64,000 bases of DNA from Flavobacterium sp. HSC-32F16 (GCF_024171645.1 NZ_JALKAC010000010.1:62001-126000), one strand, 5' to 3'; shown: positions 44,248-53,202, counted from the first letter of the stretch. Numbers and translations: made by a program. The notes: a model not told the origin generated them from the sequence alone.

Positions 44248-44700
44248 TTATATAGTTACAGCTTCTCCACCAGCAGCTTCAATAGCAGCTTTTGCAGTAG
44301 CAGTAAATTTGTGGGCAGTTACTTTTAATTTTGCTTTCAATTCACCTCTACCTAAAATCTTAACGATTTCATTTTTGGTAGCTAGACGATTTGCTACGAA
44401 ATCTGTCATTGAAACAGAATCAGTAATCACACCATTGTCTACTAACAATTGAAGCGTATCTAAATTAACACCTTCGTATTCTTTACGATTGATGTTTGTG
44501 AAACCAAACTTAGGCACACGTCTTTGAAGTGGCATTTGCCCTCCTTCAAAACCAATCTTTTTAGAATAACCAGAACGAGATTTTGCTCCTTTGTGACCTC
44601 TTGCAGAAGTACCACCTTTTCCAGAACCTTCTCCTCTACCTAATCTTTTATTTTGATTGTGCGTTGACCCTTCAGCTGGTTGTAAGTTACTTAAATTCAT
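44248..44700 (-). CDS. rplO: 50S ribosomal protein L15
   Basis: A 150-residue L15. The glycine- and arginine-rich N-terminus GRGEGSGKGGTSARGHKGAK is followed by GFEGGQMPLQRRVPKFGF, both hallmarks of L15. It is 13 bp from secY and 11 bp from rpmD. Confidence 0.96.
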   Translation of the reverse strand: MNLSNLQPAEGSTHNQNKRLGRGEGSGKGGTSARGHKGAKSRSGYSKKIGFEGGQMPLQRRVPKFGFTNINRKEYEGVNLDTLQLLVDNGVITDSVSMTDFVANRLATKNEIVKILGRGELKAKLKVTAHKFTATAKAAIEAAGGEAVTI

Positions 44701-44711
44701 AACAGTATTTG

Positions 44712-44894
44712 TTATTTAGCTTCTTCGACAGAAACTAAGTGTTTAACTTTGTTTATCATACCAAGGATAGCAGGGTTTGAATCATGCTCTACAACTTGTC
44801 CCATTTTACGTAGACCTAAAGCTTCTAAACCTCTTTTTTGAGAAAGAGGACAGTTGATTTTGCTTCTTACTTGTTTTACTAATAATTTAGCCAT
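44712..44894 (-). CDS. rpmD: 50S ribosomal protein L30
   Basis: A 60-residue L30 (LLVKQVRSKINCPLSQKRGL, GLRKMGQVVEHDSNPAI), the normal bacterial length. It lies between rpsE and rplO in the spc part of the cluster. Confidence 0.95.
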   Translation of the reverse strand: MAKLLVKQVRSKINCPLSQKRGLEALGLRKMGQVVEHDSNPAILGMINKVKHLVSVEEAK

Positions 44895-44906
44895 AATTTC
44901 CTTGAA

Positions 44907-45428
44907 TTAACCTTTAAAAACTTTTTCTAAAGAAACACCTCTTTGTTTTGCAACAGTGTGAGCGCTTCTCATTTGTAATAAAGCATCAAAAGTTGCCTTA
45001 ACTACGTTATGAGGATTTGATGATCCTTGAGATTTAGATAATACATCGTGAATACCAACTGATTCAAGAACTGAACGAACAGCTCCACCAGCAATAACTC
45101 CTGTACCATGAGAAGCAGGAATTAAGAATACACGCGCACCACCAAATTTACCTTTTTGTTCGTGAGGAACTGATTGACCATTCAAAGGAATTTTTACTAA
45201 ATTTTTCTTAGCATCTTCTACTGCTTTCGCAATTGCTTCAGAAACGTCTTTAGATTTTCCTAATCCGTGACCAACTACTCCGTTTTCATCACCTACAACT
45301 ACAATAGCAGAAAAACCGAAAGCTCTACCACCTTTTGTAACCTTAGTAACACGATTAACACTTACCAGACGATCTTTAAGTTCAAGACCACTTGGTTTTA
45401 CCAATTCTACATTTTTGTATTTAGACAT
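44907..45428 (-). CDS. rpsE: 30S ribosomal protein S5
   Basis: A 173-residue S5, which helps set decoding accuracy. The N-terminal dsRNA-binding domain has VSVNRVTKVTKGGRAFGFSA, and the C-terminal domain has IPASHGTGVIAGGAVRSVLE. The loop linked elsewhere to spectinomycin resistance (TKGGRAFGF) has the usual wild-type residues as far as can be judged. Confidence 0.97.
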   Translation of the reverse strand: MSKYKNVELVKPSGLELKDRLVSVNRVTKVTKGGRAFGFSAIVVVGDENGVVGHGLGKSKDVSEAIAKAVEDAKKNLVKIPLNGQSVPHEQKGKFGGARVFLIPASHGTGVIAGGAVRSVLESVGIHDVLSKSQGSSNPHNVVKATFDALLQMRSAHTVAKQRGVSLEKVFKG

Positions 45429-45434
45429 AATATA

Positions 45435-45785
45435 TTAGAATTTAAGTCCAGCCGCTCTTGCGCCTTCTGCTAATGATTTAATACGACCGTGATATAAATA
45501 TCCACCTCTATCAAAAGTAATGGTATCAATCCCAGCTTTTAACGCTTTCTCTGCAACTAGTTTTCCAACAGCAGCAGCGATTTCAACGTTAGTACCTTTT
45601 CCTATTTCTTTTTCTCTCGAAGATGCAGCTAATATAGTAACTCCATTTACATCATCAATAAGTTGAGCATAAATTTCTTTGTTACTTCTAAATACAGATA
45701 GTCTTGGTTTAGCAGCTACACCACTAATCGTTTTTCTAATTCTGAATTTAATTCTCTGTCTTCTTTCAGATTTTGTTAATGACAT
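45435..45785 (-). CDS. rplR: 50S ribosomal protein L18
   Basis: A 116-residue L18, a 5S rRNA-binding protein. RLSVFRSNKEIYAQLIDDV and the C-terminal FDRGGYLYHGRIKSLAEGAR match the family. It is 6 bp upstream of rpsE. Confidence 0.96.
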   Translation of the reverse strand: MSLTKSERRQRIKFRIRKTISGVAAKPRLSVFRSNKEIYAQLIDDVNGVTILAASSREKEIGKGTNVEIAAAVGKLVAEKALKAGIDTITFDRGGYLYHGRIKSLAEGARAAGLKF

Positions 45786-45796
45786 AATCTTATTTT

Positions 45797-46339
45797 TTAA
45801 GCTGATTTACCTGCTTTTCTTCTTAATACTTCACCCACAAATTTAACACCTTTACCTTTGTATGGCTCTGGCTTACGGAAACCTCTGATTTTCGCAGCAA
45901 CTTGACCTAAAAGTTGTTTATCAAATGATGTTAATTTTACGATTGGGTTTTTACCTTTTTCAGATATTGTTTCTAAAGCTACTTCTGGAGCAATTTCTAA
46001 AACAATATTGTGAGAATATCCAAGAGCTAAATCTAACTTTTGACCTTGGTTTGAAGCTCTATAACCAACTCCAACTAATTCTAGTTCTTTTGTAAAACCT
46101 TCAGAAACACCGATAATCATATTATTGATCAAAGATCTGAATAATCCATGTTTTGCTCTGTGGTCTTTATGATCAGACGATCTTTCAACTAAAACTTGAT
46201 CGCCTTCAACAGTTACATTTACGTCCGAAAACTCCTGAACTAATTGACCTTTTTTTCCTTTTACTGTAATATTACCGTCCTTAACTTCAACAGTTACACC
46301 AGCAGGGATTACAATTGGGCTTTTACCTATTCTTGACAT
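45797..46339 (-). CDS. rplF: 50S ribosomal protein L6
   Basis: A 180-residue L6. MSRIGKSPIVIPAGV opens the first domain, and the C-terminal GQVAAKIRGFRKPEPYKGKG is the family signature. It lies near the sarcin-ricin loop in the 50S subunit. Confidence 0.97.
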   Translation of the reverse strand: MSRIGKSPIVIPAGVTVEVKDGNITVKGKKGQLVQEFSDVNVTVEGDQVLVERSSDHKDHRAKHGLFRSLINNMIIGVSEGFTKELELVGVGYRASNQGQKLDLALGYSHNIVLEIAPEVALETISEKGKNPIVKLTSFDKQLLGQVAAKIRGFRKPEPYKGKGVKFVGEVLRRKAGKSA

Positions 46340-46357
46340 CTTATCTAGTGTTTAAAA

Positions 46358-46756
46358 TTAGTATACGTAACAAATTACTTCACCACCTACATTTAATTGC
46401 TTAGCTTGTTTTCCTGTCATCAAACCTTTTGACGTAGAAACAATAGCAATTCCTAATCCGTTAAGGATTCTAGGTAATTTGGCAGCACCTGCGTACTTAC
46501 GTAAACCAGGTTTACTAATTCTTTGGATATCTTTAATCACAGGCTCTTTAGTATCTTTATCATACTTTAAAGCAATTTTGATAGAACCTTGAACAGTGTT
46601 CGTTTCAAATTTGTAACTCAAGATATAACCTTGATCAAATAAGATCTTAGTTATTTCTTTTTTTAGATTAGAAGCTGGAATTTCAACAACTTTGTGGTTT
46701 GCAGCCACAGCGTTACGAACTCTAGTCAAATAATCTGCAATAGGATCTGTATACAT
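46358..46756 (-). CDS. rpsH: 30S ribosomal protein S8
   Basis: A 132-residue S8. I start it at the ATG 46754-46756, which gives MYTDPIADYLTRVRNAV, the standard start. The open frame extends 20 codons upstream through non-homologous sequence. STSKGLMTGKQAKQLNVGGE at the C-terminus is conserved. In E. coli S8 represses the spc operon by binding within the rplX-rplE region. Whether this occurs here is unknown. Confidence 0.96.
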   Translation of the reverse strand: MYTDPIADYLTRVRNAVAANHKVVEIPASNLKKEITKILFDQGYILSYKFETNTVQGSIKIALKYDKDTKEPVIKDIQRISKPGLRKYAGAAKLPRILNGLGIAIVSTSKGLMTGKQAKQLNVGGEVICYVY

Positions 46757-46834
46757 ATGTATTTGATTGCGATTATGGTTTTCAGGAAGCACTCTGCCTC
46801 CTGAACCTTTAATCAATTTATAAACTTTTTTAAA

Positions 46835-47104
46835 TTACCAGCTGGCTTTTTTAACTCCTGGAATTAATCCATTGTTAGCCATTTCACGGAAAGTTACACG
46901 TGAAATACCGAATTGACGGATATAACCTCTTGGTCTTCCAGTTAATTTACAACGGTTGTGTAAACGAACAGGTGAAGCGTTTTTTGGTAATTTTTGTAAA
47001 CCTTCATAGTCACCAGCTTCTAATAAAGCTTTTCTCTTTTCAGCATACTTAGCTACCGTTTTTTCTCTTTTCACCTCACGGGCTTTCATTGATTCTTTAG
47101 CCAT
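46835..47104 (-). CDS. rpsN: 30S ribosomal protein S14, zinc-independent form
   Basis: An 89-residue S14. LHNRCKLTGRPRGYIRQFG and SRVTFREMANNGLIPGVKKA are diagnostic. Only one cysteine remains, so this is the zinc-free (C-minus) long form, as is the neighbouring L36. It is 3 bp from rplE. Confidence 0.96.
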   Translation of the reverse strand: MAKESMKAREVKREKTVAKYAEKRKALLEAGDYEGLQKLPKNASPVRLHNRCKLTGRPRGYIRQFGISRVTFREMANNGLIPGVKKASW

Positions 47105-47107
47105 GTC

Positions 47108-47659
47108 TTAATTCTTTTTAAAAGGTAATCCTAATTCAGCCAATAATGACTTTGCTTCCTTGTCTGTTTTTGCAGTAGTAACAAATGTAATATCCATTCC
47201 TGAAATTTTGTTTACTTTGTCAATATCAATTTCTGGGAAAATGATTTGCTCCAAAACTCCAAGATTGTAGTTACCTCTTCCGTCGAAACCAGTAGCTTTG
47301 ATACCACTAAAATCTCTTACGCGTGGTAAAGCAGAAGTAATAAGTCTATCTAAAAACTCATACATTCTTTCACCACGTAAAGTAACTTTTGCTCCAATAG
47401 GCATCCCTTTTCTCAATTTGAAAGACGCAACGTCTTTCTTTGAAATTGTAGATACTGCTTTTTGTCCAGTGATCTTTGTTAACTCATCAACTGCATAGTC
47501 AATAAGTTTTTTATCAGATACAGCTGCACCAACTCCACGGCTCAAAACGATTTTTTCAAGTTTTGGAACTTGCATAACGTTTGTATATCCGAACTCTTCT
47601 TTAAGAGCAGAGATTACTCTACTCTTATATTCTTCTTTTAGTCTAGGTGTATATGCCAT
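47108..47659 (-). CDS. rplE: 50S ribosomal protein L5
   Basis: A 183-residue L5, a 5S rRNA binder (GYTNVMQVPKLEKIVLSRGV, FLDRLITSALPRVRDFSGI). The protein has the normal length and lies 2 bp from rplX. Confidence 0.97.
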   Translation of the reverse strand: MAYTPRLKEEYKSRVISALKEEFGYTNVMQVPKLEKIVLSRGVGAAVSDKKLIDYAVDELTKITGQKAVSTISKKDVASFKLRKGMPIGAKVTLRGERMYEFLDRLITSALPRVRDFSGIKATGFDGRGNYNLGVLEQIIFPEIDIDKVNKISGMDITFVTTAKTDKEAKSLLAELGLPFKKN

Positions 47660-47661
47660 TA

Positions 47662-47976
47662 CTATAGTACTTGATTAGATTTTTTTGAAAATCTTACTTT
47701 CTTATCTCCTTCTACTCTAATACCAACTCTAGTTGTTTCCTTAGTTTTAGGATCAATTAGAGAAATGTTAGAAATTTGAATAGAAGCTTCTTTCTTAACG
47801 ATACCACCTTGAGGGTTTTTAGCACTTGGTTTTGTATGTTTTGAAACCATGTTTACACCTTCAACTATCGCTTTATTTTTCTCACGGTAAACACGTAAAA
47901 CCTTACCTTCTTCACCTTTATGGTCTCCAGCAATGACTCTTACGATATCTCCTGATTTTATTTTTAGCTTTATCAT
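47662..47976 (-). CDS. rplX: 50S ribosomal protein L24
   Basis: A 104-residue L24, an early assembly protein. The KOW motif is clear (SGDIVRVIAGDHKGEEGKVL), followed by GVNMVSKHTKPSAKNPQGGI. It is 11 bp from rplN. Confidence 0.96.
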   Translation of the reverse strand: MIKLKIKSGDIVRVIAGDHKGEEGKVLRVYREKNKAIVEGVNMVSKHTKPSAKNPQGGIVKKEASIQISNISLIDPKTKETTRVGIRVEGDKKVRFSKKSNQVL

Positions 47977-47987
47977 CTTAAAACGAA

Positions 47988-48356
47988 TTAAAGCACTTCT
48001 GGTGCTAATGATACAATTTTCATGAATTGTTTTTCACGAAGTTCTCTTGCTACCGGACCAAAAACACGTGTTCCTCTCATTTCCCCTGCAGCGTTCAAAA
48101 GAACACATGCATTGTCATCGAAACGGATATAAGAACCATCAGCTCTTCTCACTTCTTTTTTGGTACGCACAACAACTGCAGTTGAAACAGCTCCTTTTTT
48201 AACGTTACCGTTAGGAGTTGCATCTTTAATAGATACTACAATCTTGTCACCAACAGAGGCATACCTTCTTTTGGTACCTCCTAAAACACGGATAGTTAAA
48301 ACTTCTTTTGCTCCCGTGTTATCTGCTACTTTTAGTCTTGATTCCTGTTGTACCAT
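47988..48356 (-). CDS. rplN: 50S ribosomal protein L14
   Basis: A 122-residue L14. MVQQESRLKVADNTGAKEVL and the C-terminal GPVARELREKQFMKIVSLAP are almost invariant in bacteria. It lies 2 bp from rpsQ. Confidence 0.97.
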   Translation of the reverse strand: MVQQESRLKVADNTGAKEVLTIRVLGGTKRRYASVGDKIVVSIKDATPNGNVKKGAVSTAVVVRTKKEVRRADGSYIRFDDNACVLLNAAGEMRGTRVFGPVARELREKQFMKIVSLAPEVL

Positions 48357-48358
48357 AA

Positions 48359-48619
48359 TTATTTAGCTCTTTCTAAGATTTCAACTAATCTCCAACATTT
48401 TGTTTTACTTAAAGGACGCGTTTCGCTAATTCTTACAGTATCTCCAATGTTACAGTCGTTTGTTTCGTCGTGTGCAACATATTTCTTAGTTTTCAACACG
48501 AACTTACCGTATAACGGGTGTTTTACTTTTCTTACTTCAGCAATAACAATAGATTTATCCATTTTATTTGAAGTAACAACACCTATTCTTTCTTTTCTTA
48601 AATTTCTTTTTTCTTCCAT
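48359..48619 (-). CDS. rpsQ: 30S ribosomal protein S17
   Basis: An 86-residue OB-fold S17 (RIGVVTSNKMDKSIVIAEVR, DTVRISETRPLSKTKCWRLV). Standard length and position after rpmC. Confidence 0.96.
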   Translation of the reverse strand: MEEKRNLRKERIGVVTSNKMDKSIVIAEVRKVKHPLYGKFVLKTKKYVAHDETNDCNIGDTVRISETRPLSKTKCWRLVEILERAK

Positions 48620-48636
48620 CTTTCAGCAGAATACAA

Positions 48637-48828
48637 TTATTGTAACTCTCTTTTAGTTAACTCTGTAGCCAATCTTGCAACTGTTCTTCTAACGCTTCTA
48701 ATTTGAAGTGGGTTAGCAATTGGAGAAATAGCGTGAGCCATTTTTAGGTCAGCATATACTTTCTTAGTTTGACTAAGCTTTTCTTGCAACTCCGCTGCAG
48801 AAAGATCTTTTATTTCTGATTGTTTCAT
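48637..48828 (-). CDS. rpmC: 50S ribosomal protein L29
   Basis: A 63-residue helical L29 (MKQSEIKDLSAAELQEKLSQ, NPLQIRSVRRTVARLATELT). It sits beside the polypeptide exit tunnel and is a docking site for trigger factor. The gene is 12 bp from rplP. Confidence 0.95.
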   Translation of the reverse strand: MKQSEIKDLSAAELQEKLSQTKKVYADLKMAHAISPIANPLQIRSVRRTVARLATELTKRELQ

Positions 48829-48840
48829 AATAAATATAAA

Positions 48841-49266
48841 TTATGCTTCGAAATCTCTAGCAACGACGAATTTAGTTTTTACTGGAAGTTTCTGAGCTGC
48901 AAGACGTAAAGCCTCTTTTGCAACTGATAATGGAACTCCTCCAACTTCAAACATAATTCTTCCTGGTTTAACAACAGCAGCCCAATACTCAACTGCTCCT
49001 TTACCTTTACCCATACGTACTTCAAGAGGTTTCTTAGTGATAGGTTTGTCTGGAAATATTTTAATCCATAATTGTCCCTCTCTCTTCATGTAACGAGTTG
49101 CAGCAATACGCGCAGCCTCGATTTGACGAGAAGTTAAGAACATTCCATCTTCATGTACAGATTTAATACCAAACATTCCATTTGAAAGTTCATGCCCTCT
49201 TTGAGAGTTACCTTTCATTTTACCTTTTTGTACCTTACGGTATTTTGTTCTTTTAGGCTGTAACAT
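48841..49266 (-). CDS. rplP: 50S ribosomal protein L16
   Basis: A 141-residue L16. MLQPKRTKYRKVQKGKMKG, IAATRYMKREGQLWIKIFPD and RMGKGKGAVEYWAAVVKPGR are conserved. It organises the A-tRNA site of the 50S subunit. Confidence 0.97.
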   Translation of the reverse strand: MLQPKRTKYRKVQKGKMKGNSQRGHELSNGMFGIKSVHEDGMFLTSRQIEAARIAATRYMKREGQLWIKIFPDKPITKKPLEVRMGKGKGAVEYWAAVVKPGRIMFEVGGVPLSVAKEALRLAAQKLPVKTKFVVARDFEA

Positions 49267-49285
49267 TTTTCTTTAGTTTAAAAAT

Positions 49286-50044
49286 TTACTTTCTTTTACG
49301 AGCGTCTGGTTTTCCACCTTTATTAAAGTTAGATTTACCTCTAGGGGCATCTCCACCTTTACCACCGCCAGTACCAGATTGTTTTTTATCCATTCCAGCA
49401 AGTGGAGAAAGATCTCTCTTTCCATAAACTTCACCTTTCATGATCCATACTTTGATACCCATTCTACCGTAAGTAGTGTGAGCTTCAGCCAAAGCATAGT
49501 CAATATCAGCTCTGAAAGTTGATAGAGGAATTCTACCTTCTTTGAAACCTTCTGAACGAGCCATCTCTGCACCATTCAAACGACCAGAAATCAAAACTTT
49601 GATACCTTCAGCGTTCATACGCATAGAAGCAGCAATAGCCATTTTGATTGCACGTCTGTAAGAAATACGGCTTTCGATTTGACGAGCGATGCTTGTCGCC
49701 ACAAGATAAGCATCTAACTCAGGTCTTTTAATTTCAAAGATGTTGATTTGAACCTCTTTGTCAGTAACTTTCTTAAGTTCTTCTTTTAACTTGTCTACCT
49801 CTTGTCCACCTTTTCCGATAATGATACCAGGTCTAGCAGTAGTGATAGTAACGGTTACAAGTTTCAAAGTTCTCTCGATGATTACTTTTGATACACTAGC
49901 TTTTGATAAACGAGCGTGGATATACTTTCTGATTTTGTGATCTTCGGCAAGTTTATCACCGTAATCATTTCCACCATACCAGTTTGAGTCCCACCCTCTG
50001 ATGATACCAAGTCTATTTCCAATTGGATTTGTCTTTTGTCCCAT
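49286..50044 (-). CDS. rpsC: 30S ribosomal protein S3
   Basis: A 252-residue S3. MGQKTNPIGNRLGIIRGWDS starts the protein, and the KH domain GxxG loop (IIIGKGGQEVDKL) is near residues 75-87. The C-terminus is extended by a glycine- and lysine-rich tail (GGGKGGDAPRGKSNFNKGGK). It takes part in mRNA entry and helicase activity. Confidence 0.97.
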   Translation of the reverse strand: MGQKTNPIGNRLGIIRGWDSNWYGGNDYGDKLAEDHKIRKYIHARLSKASVSKVIIERTLKLVTVTITTARPGIIIGKGGQEVDKLKEELKKVTDKEVQINIFEIKRPELDAYLVATSIARQIESRISYRRAIKMAIAASMRMNAEGIKVLISGRLNGAEMARSEGFKEGRIPLSTFRADIDYALAEAHTTYGRMGIKVWIMKGEVYGKRDLSPLAGMDKKQSGTGGGKGGDAPRGKSNFNKGGKPDARKRK

Positions 50045-50049
50045 GCTGC

Positions 50050-50463
50050 TTAAGAATTGCTTTGTGTGTTATTGATAGCTCCAAGCACGATTGTTACGTG
50101 ATTAGAACGTTTTCTTATTCTGTGTGCACGACCTTGTGGAGCTGGACGAAGTCTTTTCAACATCATTCCACCATCTACTCTGATCTCTTTAACAAATAAT
50201 CCAGCTTCTTCTAAATTACCTTCACTATTTTTTTGCTCCCAGTTGTTGATTGCAGATAACAATAGTTTTTCTAATTTTCTTGAAGCTTCTTTAGAACTGA
50301 ATCTTAAGATGTTAAGTGCTCTTTCTACCTTCTGACCTCTTACCAAGTCCGCTACTAAGCGCATTTTTCTAGGTGAAGTAGGGCAGTTATTCAATTTTGC
50401 GAAAGCAATAGACTTATTAGCCTCTTTTCTCGCATCTGCTGTTTCTCTTTTACGAACTCCCAT
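50050..50463 (-). CDS. rplV: 50S ribosomal protein L22
   Basis: A 137-residue L22. NCPTSPRKMRLVADLVRGQK and the hairpin loop region MLKRLRPAPQGRAHRIRKRS, which lines the exit tunnel, are conserved. A 20-residue N-terminal extension precedes the core. It lies 6 bp from rpsS. Confidence 0.96.
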   Translation of the reverse strand: MGVRKRETADARKEANKSIAFAKLNNCPTSPRKMRLVADLVRGQKVERALNILRFSSKEASRKLEKLLLSAINNWEQKNSEGNLEEAGLFVKEIRVDGGMMLKRLRPAPQGRAHRIRKRSNHVTIVLGAINNTQSNS

Positions 50464-50469
50464 TGCTTC

Positions 50470-50748
50470 TTATTTTTTACCTTTATTTTTTGCTCCAGCA
50501 TGACCTCTAAAAGATCTAGTTGGTGAAAACTCTCCTAATTTGTGACCTACCATGTTTTCTGTTACGTAAACTGGTACAAATTGACGACCGTTATGAACTG
50601 CGATAGTTTGTCCAACGAAATCCGGAGTAATCATAGAAGCTCTAGACCAAGTCTTTACTACACTATTTTTACCACTTTCTACGTTTTCCTGAACTTTCTT
50701 GTCTAATTTATAATGAACGAAAGGTCCTTTTTTTAATGAACGTGCCAT
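50470..50748 (-). CDS. rpsS: 30S ribosomal protein S19
   Basis: A 92-residue S19. MARSLKKGPFVHYKLDKKVQ and the C-terminal HKLGEFSPTRSFRGHAG are the family signatures. It lies 6 bp from rplB. Confidence 0.97.
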   Translation of the reverse strand: MARSLKKGPFVHYKLDKKVQENVESGKNSVVKTWSRASMITPDFVGQTIAVHNGRQFVPVYVTENMVGHKLGEFSPTRSFRGHAGAKNKGKK

Positions 50749-50754
50749 ATCTTA

Positions 50755-51579
50755 TTATTTCTTTCTACGTTCTACGATATACTTGTTACTCGGGTTTTTC
50801 TTAGAACGAGTTCTGTAACCTTTAGCTGGCAATCCGTTTCTTGAACGTGGGTGCCCTCCAGAAGAACGTCCTTCACCACCTCCCATAGGGTGATCAACTG
50901 GGTTCATCGCTACTGGTCTAGTTCTAGGTCTTCTTCCTAACCATCTTGTTCTACCTGCTTTTCCAGATACAACTAATTGGTGGTCAGAATTAGAAACAGC
51001 TCCAATTGTAGCCGAACAAGTTAACAAGATCAATCTTGTTTCACCAGATGGCATTTTAATTGTTGCGTATTTCCCGTCTCTTGCCATTAACTGAGCAAAA
51101 GTTCCAGCTGAACGAGCAATAACCGCTCCTTGTCCTGGACGTAACTCAATACAAGATATAACAGTTCCAAGAGGAATTCTGCTTAAAGGTAATGTATTAC
51201 CAATTTCAGGTTGAGATTCTGGACCAGAAACTAATTTCTGACCAACTTTCAATCCGTTTTGAGCAATAACATAAGTTTTCTCTCCATCAGCATAAGCTAA
51301 CAAAGCGATAAATGCAGTACGATTTGGATCGTATTCGATTGATTTCACTGTAGCTGGAATTCCATCTTTAGTTCTTTTGAAATCAATAATACGATATCTC
51401 TGCTTGTGACCACCACCCGTATAACGCATGGTCATCTTTCCTTGACTATTTCTACCTCCAGAGTTTTTTATCGGCGCTATCAAAGAGCGTTCCGGCTTAT
51501 CAGTTGTAATGGCGTCATAACCATTCACAACTCTAAATCGCTGACCTGGGGTAATAGGTTTTAATTTTCTTACTGACAT
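50755..51579 (-). CDS. rplB: 50S ribosomal protein L2
   Basis: A 274-residue L2, needed for subunit joining and peptidyl transfer. The C-terminal motif RTRPVAMNPVDHPMGGGEGR contains the conserved histidine, and GGRNSQGKMTMRYTGGGHKQ is in the N-terminal part. Confidence 0.97.
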   Translation of the reverse strand: MSVRKLKPITPGQRFRVVNGYDAITTDKPERSLIAPIKNSGGRNSQGKMTMRYTGGGHKQRYRIIDFKRTKDGIPATVKSIEYDPNRTAFIALLAYADGEKTYVIAQNGLKVGQKLVSGPESQPEIGNTLPLSRIPLGTVISCIELRPGQGAVIARSAGTFAQLMARDGKYATIKMPSGETRLILLTCSATIGAVSNSDHQLVVSGKAGRTRWLGRRPRTRPVAMNPVDHPMGGGEGRSSGGHPRSRNGLPAKGYRTRSKKNPSNKYIVERRKK

Positions 51580-51588
51580 TTTTCTATC

Positions 51589-51879
51589 TTAGATATTGTT
51601 GTAAAAATCAATTGTTTCTCCTTCTTGTACTTGAACAATTGCTTTTTTGATTGCATTTGTCTTTCCACTGATTAAACCACTTTTAGTGTATTTAGTAGAT
51701 CTATCTGGTCTCACATTCATTGTATTAACAGAAACGATAGTTACTCCATAAGCAGCCTCAACAGCTTTCTTAATTTGAACTTTGTTTGCTTTTTTGTCAA
51801 CAACAAATCCGAAGCGGTTTAGAACTTCACTTTCTTTGGTTACTTTTTCAGTTACTATAGGTCTAATTATGATACTCAT
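51589..51879 (-). CDS. rplW: 50S ribosomal protein L23
   Basis: A 96-residue L23 (IIRPIVTEKVTKESE, NRFGFVVDKKANKVQIKKAV), the chaperone and SRP docking site at the tunnel exit. Normal length, 7 bp from rplD. Confidence 0.96.
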   Translation of the reverse strand: MSIIIRPIVTEKVTKESEVLNRFGFVVDKKANKVQIKKAVEAAYGVTIVSVNTMNVRPDRSTKYTKSGLISGKTNAIKKAIVQVQEGETIDFYNNI

Positions 51880-51886
51880 ACTCCTA

Positions 51887-52516
51887 TTATTTACTTAAAT
51901 TTTCTTCAATTAACTCTAAAGAACCTTCTAAAAGCACCAAATTATTAGTGTTTAATATTGCGTAAGTGCTTAACTCAGAGCTAGTTACGACATTAGAAGC
52001 CTTTAAATTGCGTGACGACAAATATACATTTTTATTTGACTCTCCCAACACAAATAGAGATTTTTTATTTTCTAACCCTAAAGCTTTCAAAACGTTAATG
52101 AAATTTTTAGTGTTTGGTGCATCAAAATTAAAGTCTTCAAGAACGATAATATTTGACTCTTTTGCTTTGATTGAGAAAGCAGATTTTCTAGCCAATCTTT
52201 TCAAGCCTTTATTCAATTTAAATGAATAACTTCTTGGTCTTGGTCCGAAAATTGTTCCACCACCTTTAAACAATGGATTCTTAATACTACCCGCACGAGC
52301 CGTACCAGTTCCTTTTTGTTTTTTAATCTTACGCGTACTTCCAGTTACTTCAGCTCTTTCTTTAGCCTTATGAGTACCTTGTCTTTGATTAGCAAGATAT
52401 TGCTTAACATCAAGATATACAGCGTGATTGTTTGGTTCAATTGCGAATACTGAATCAGAAAGTTGAACTTTTCTACCAGTATCTTTTCCGTTGAAATCTA
52501 ATACTTTTACTTCCAT
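51887..52516 (-). CDS. rplD: 50S ribosomal protein L4
   Basis: A 209-residue L4. The long tunnel loop AEVTGSTRKIKKQKGTGTAR and GGGTIFGPRPRSYSFKLNKG is present. In E. coli L4 represses the S10 operon by binding the leader. Here the operon starts at rplC, and a structured leader is found there (53160-53199). The gene overlaps rplC by one base. Confidence 0.96.
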   Translation of the reverse strand: MEVKVLDFNGKDTGRKVQLSDSVFAIEPNNHAVYLDVKQYLANQRQGTHKAKERAEVTGSTRKIKKQKGTGTARAGSIKNPLFKGGGTIFGPRPRSYSFKLNKGLKRLARKSAFSIKAKESNIIVLEDFNFDAPNTKNFINVLKALGLENKKSLFVLGESNKNVYLSSRNLKASNVVTSSELSTYAILNTNNLVLLEGSLELIEENLSK

Positions 52517-53133
52517 TACTTCTGAATGATTACGTAAGAGTTTTTATGTCCAGGAACACATCCTTTAATAACAAGTAAGTTCTTTTCAGCAACTACTTTT
52601 AAAACTCTAAGGTTTTGTACTTTTACATTATCTCCTCCCATTCTTCCAGCCATACGCATTCCTTTGAATACTCTAGATGGATAAGAAGAAGCTCCCACAG
52701 AACCTGGCGCTCTTAAACGGTTATGCTGACCATGAGTAGCTTGCCCAACACCACCAAAACCGTGACGTTTAACAACACCTTGGAAACCTTTACCTTTAGA
52801 CACACCTTGTACATCTACAAACTCTCCTTCTTCAAAAATAGAAACATCAATAAGATCTCCTAATTTTTGCTCAGTTGCGAAATCTTGGAATTCAACGACT
52901 TTTTTCTTAGCAACAGTTCCAGCTTTTTTAAAGTGCCCTAAAGCAGCTTTAGTAGAATGTTTCTCGTTTTTGTCATCGAAACCAAGTTGCAACGCTTCGT
53001 ACCCGTCAACACCTTTGGTTCTGACTTGGGTAACAACACACGGCCCAGCTTCGATTACTGTACAAGGAATGTTTTTCCCGTTTTCGTCGAAAATACTAGT
53101 CATGCCGATTTTTTTACCAATTAACCCAGACAT
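52516..53133 (-). CDS. rplC: 50S ribosomal protein L3
   Basis: A 205-residue L3, one of the first assembly proteins. MSGLIGKKIGMTSIFDENGK and the RVxHG-type core GFGGVGQATHGQHNRLRAPG are conserved. It is the first gene of its transcription unit here, because rpsJ lies 406 bp upstream behind a terminator. Confidence 0.97.
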   Translation of the reverse strand: MSGLIGKKIGMTSIFDENGKNIPCTVIEAGPCVVTQVRTKGVDGYEALQLGFDDKNEKHSTKAALGHFKKAGTVAKKKVVEFQDFATEQKLGDLIDVSIFEEGEFVDVQGVSKGKGFQGVVKRHGFGGVGQATHGQHNRLRAPGSVGASSYPSRVFKGMRMAGRMGGDNVKVQNLRVLKVVAEKNLLVIKGCVPGHKNSYVIIQK

Positions 53134-53159
53134 AAATATTAATTATTAATTACTAAAAT

Positions 53160-53199
53160 TCCCTTCAATTTGAAAATAACAGAAATTTCCAAACAGGGA
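53160..53199 (-). promoter_or_regulatory. Structured leader of the rplC operon
   Basis: On the minus strand the leader begins almost at the predicted start site with tccc (complement of 53196-53199) pairing with ggga (53160-53163). Inside it a 9-bp stem forms between 53185-53193 and 53169-53177, with one G-U pair and a 7-base loop. It ends about 26 bp before the rplC ATG. Position and fold suggest a ribosomal-protein feedback site, possibly for L4 as in E. coli, but this is inferred. Confidence 0.5.
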
Positions 53200-53202
53200 G
53201 TG

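Noticed and set aside
46757..46816. 20-codon upstream extension of rpsH
   Set aside because: S8 proteins start MxTDPIADxLTRxRNA, which is found at the ATG 46754-46756.
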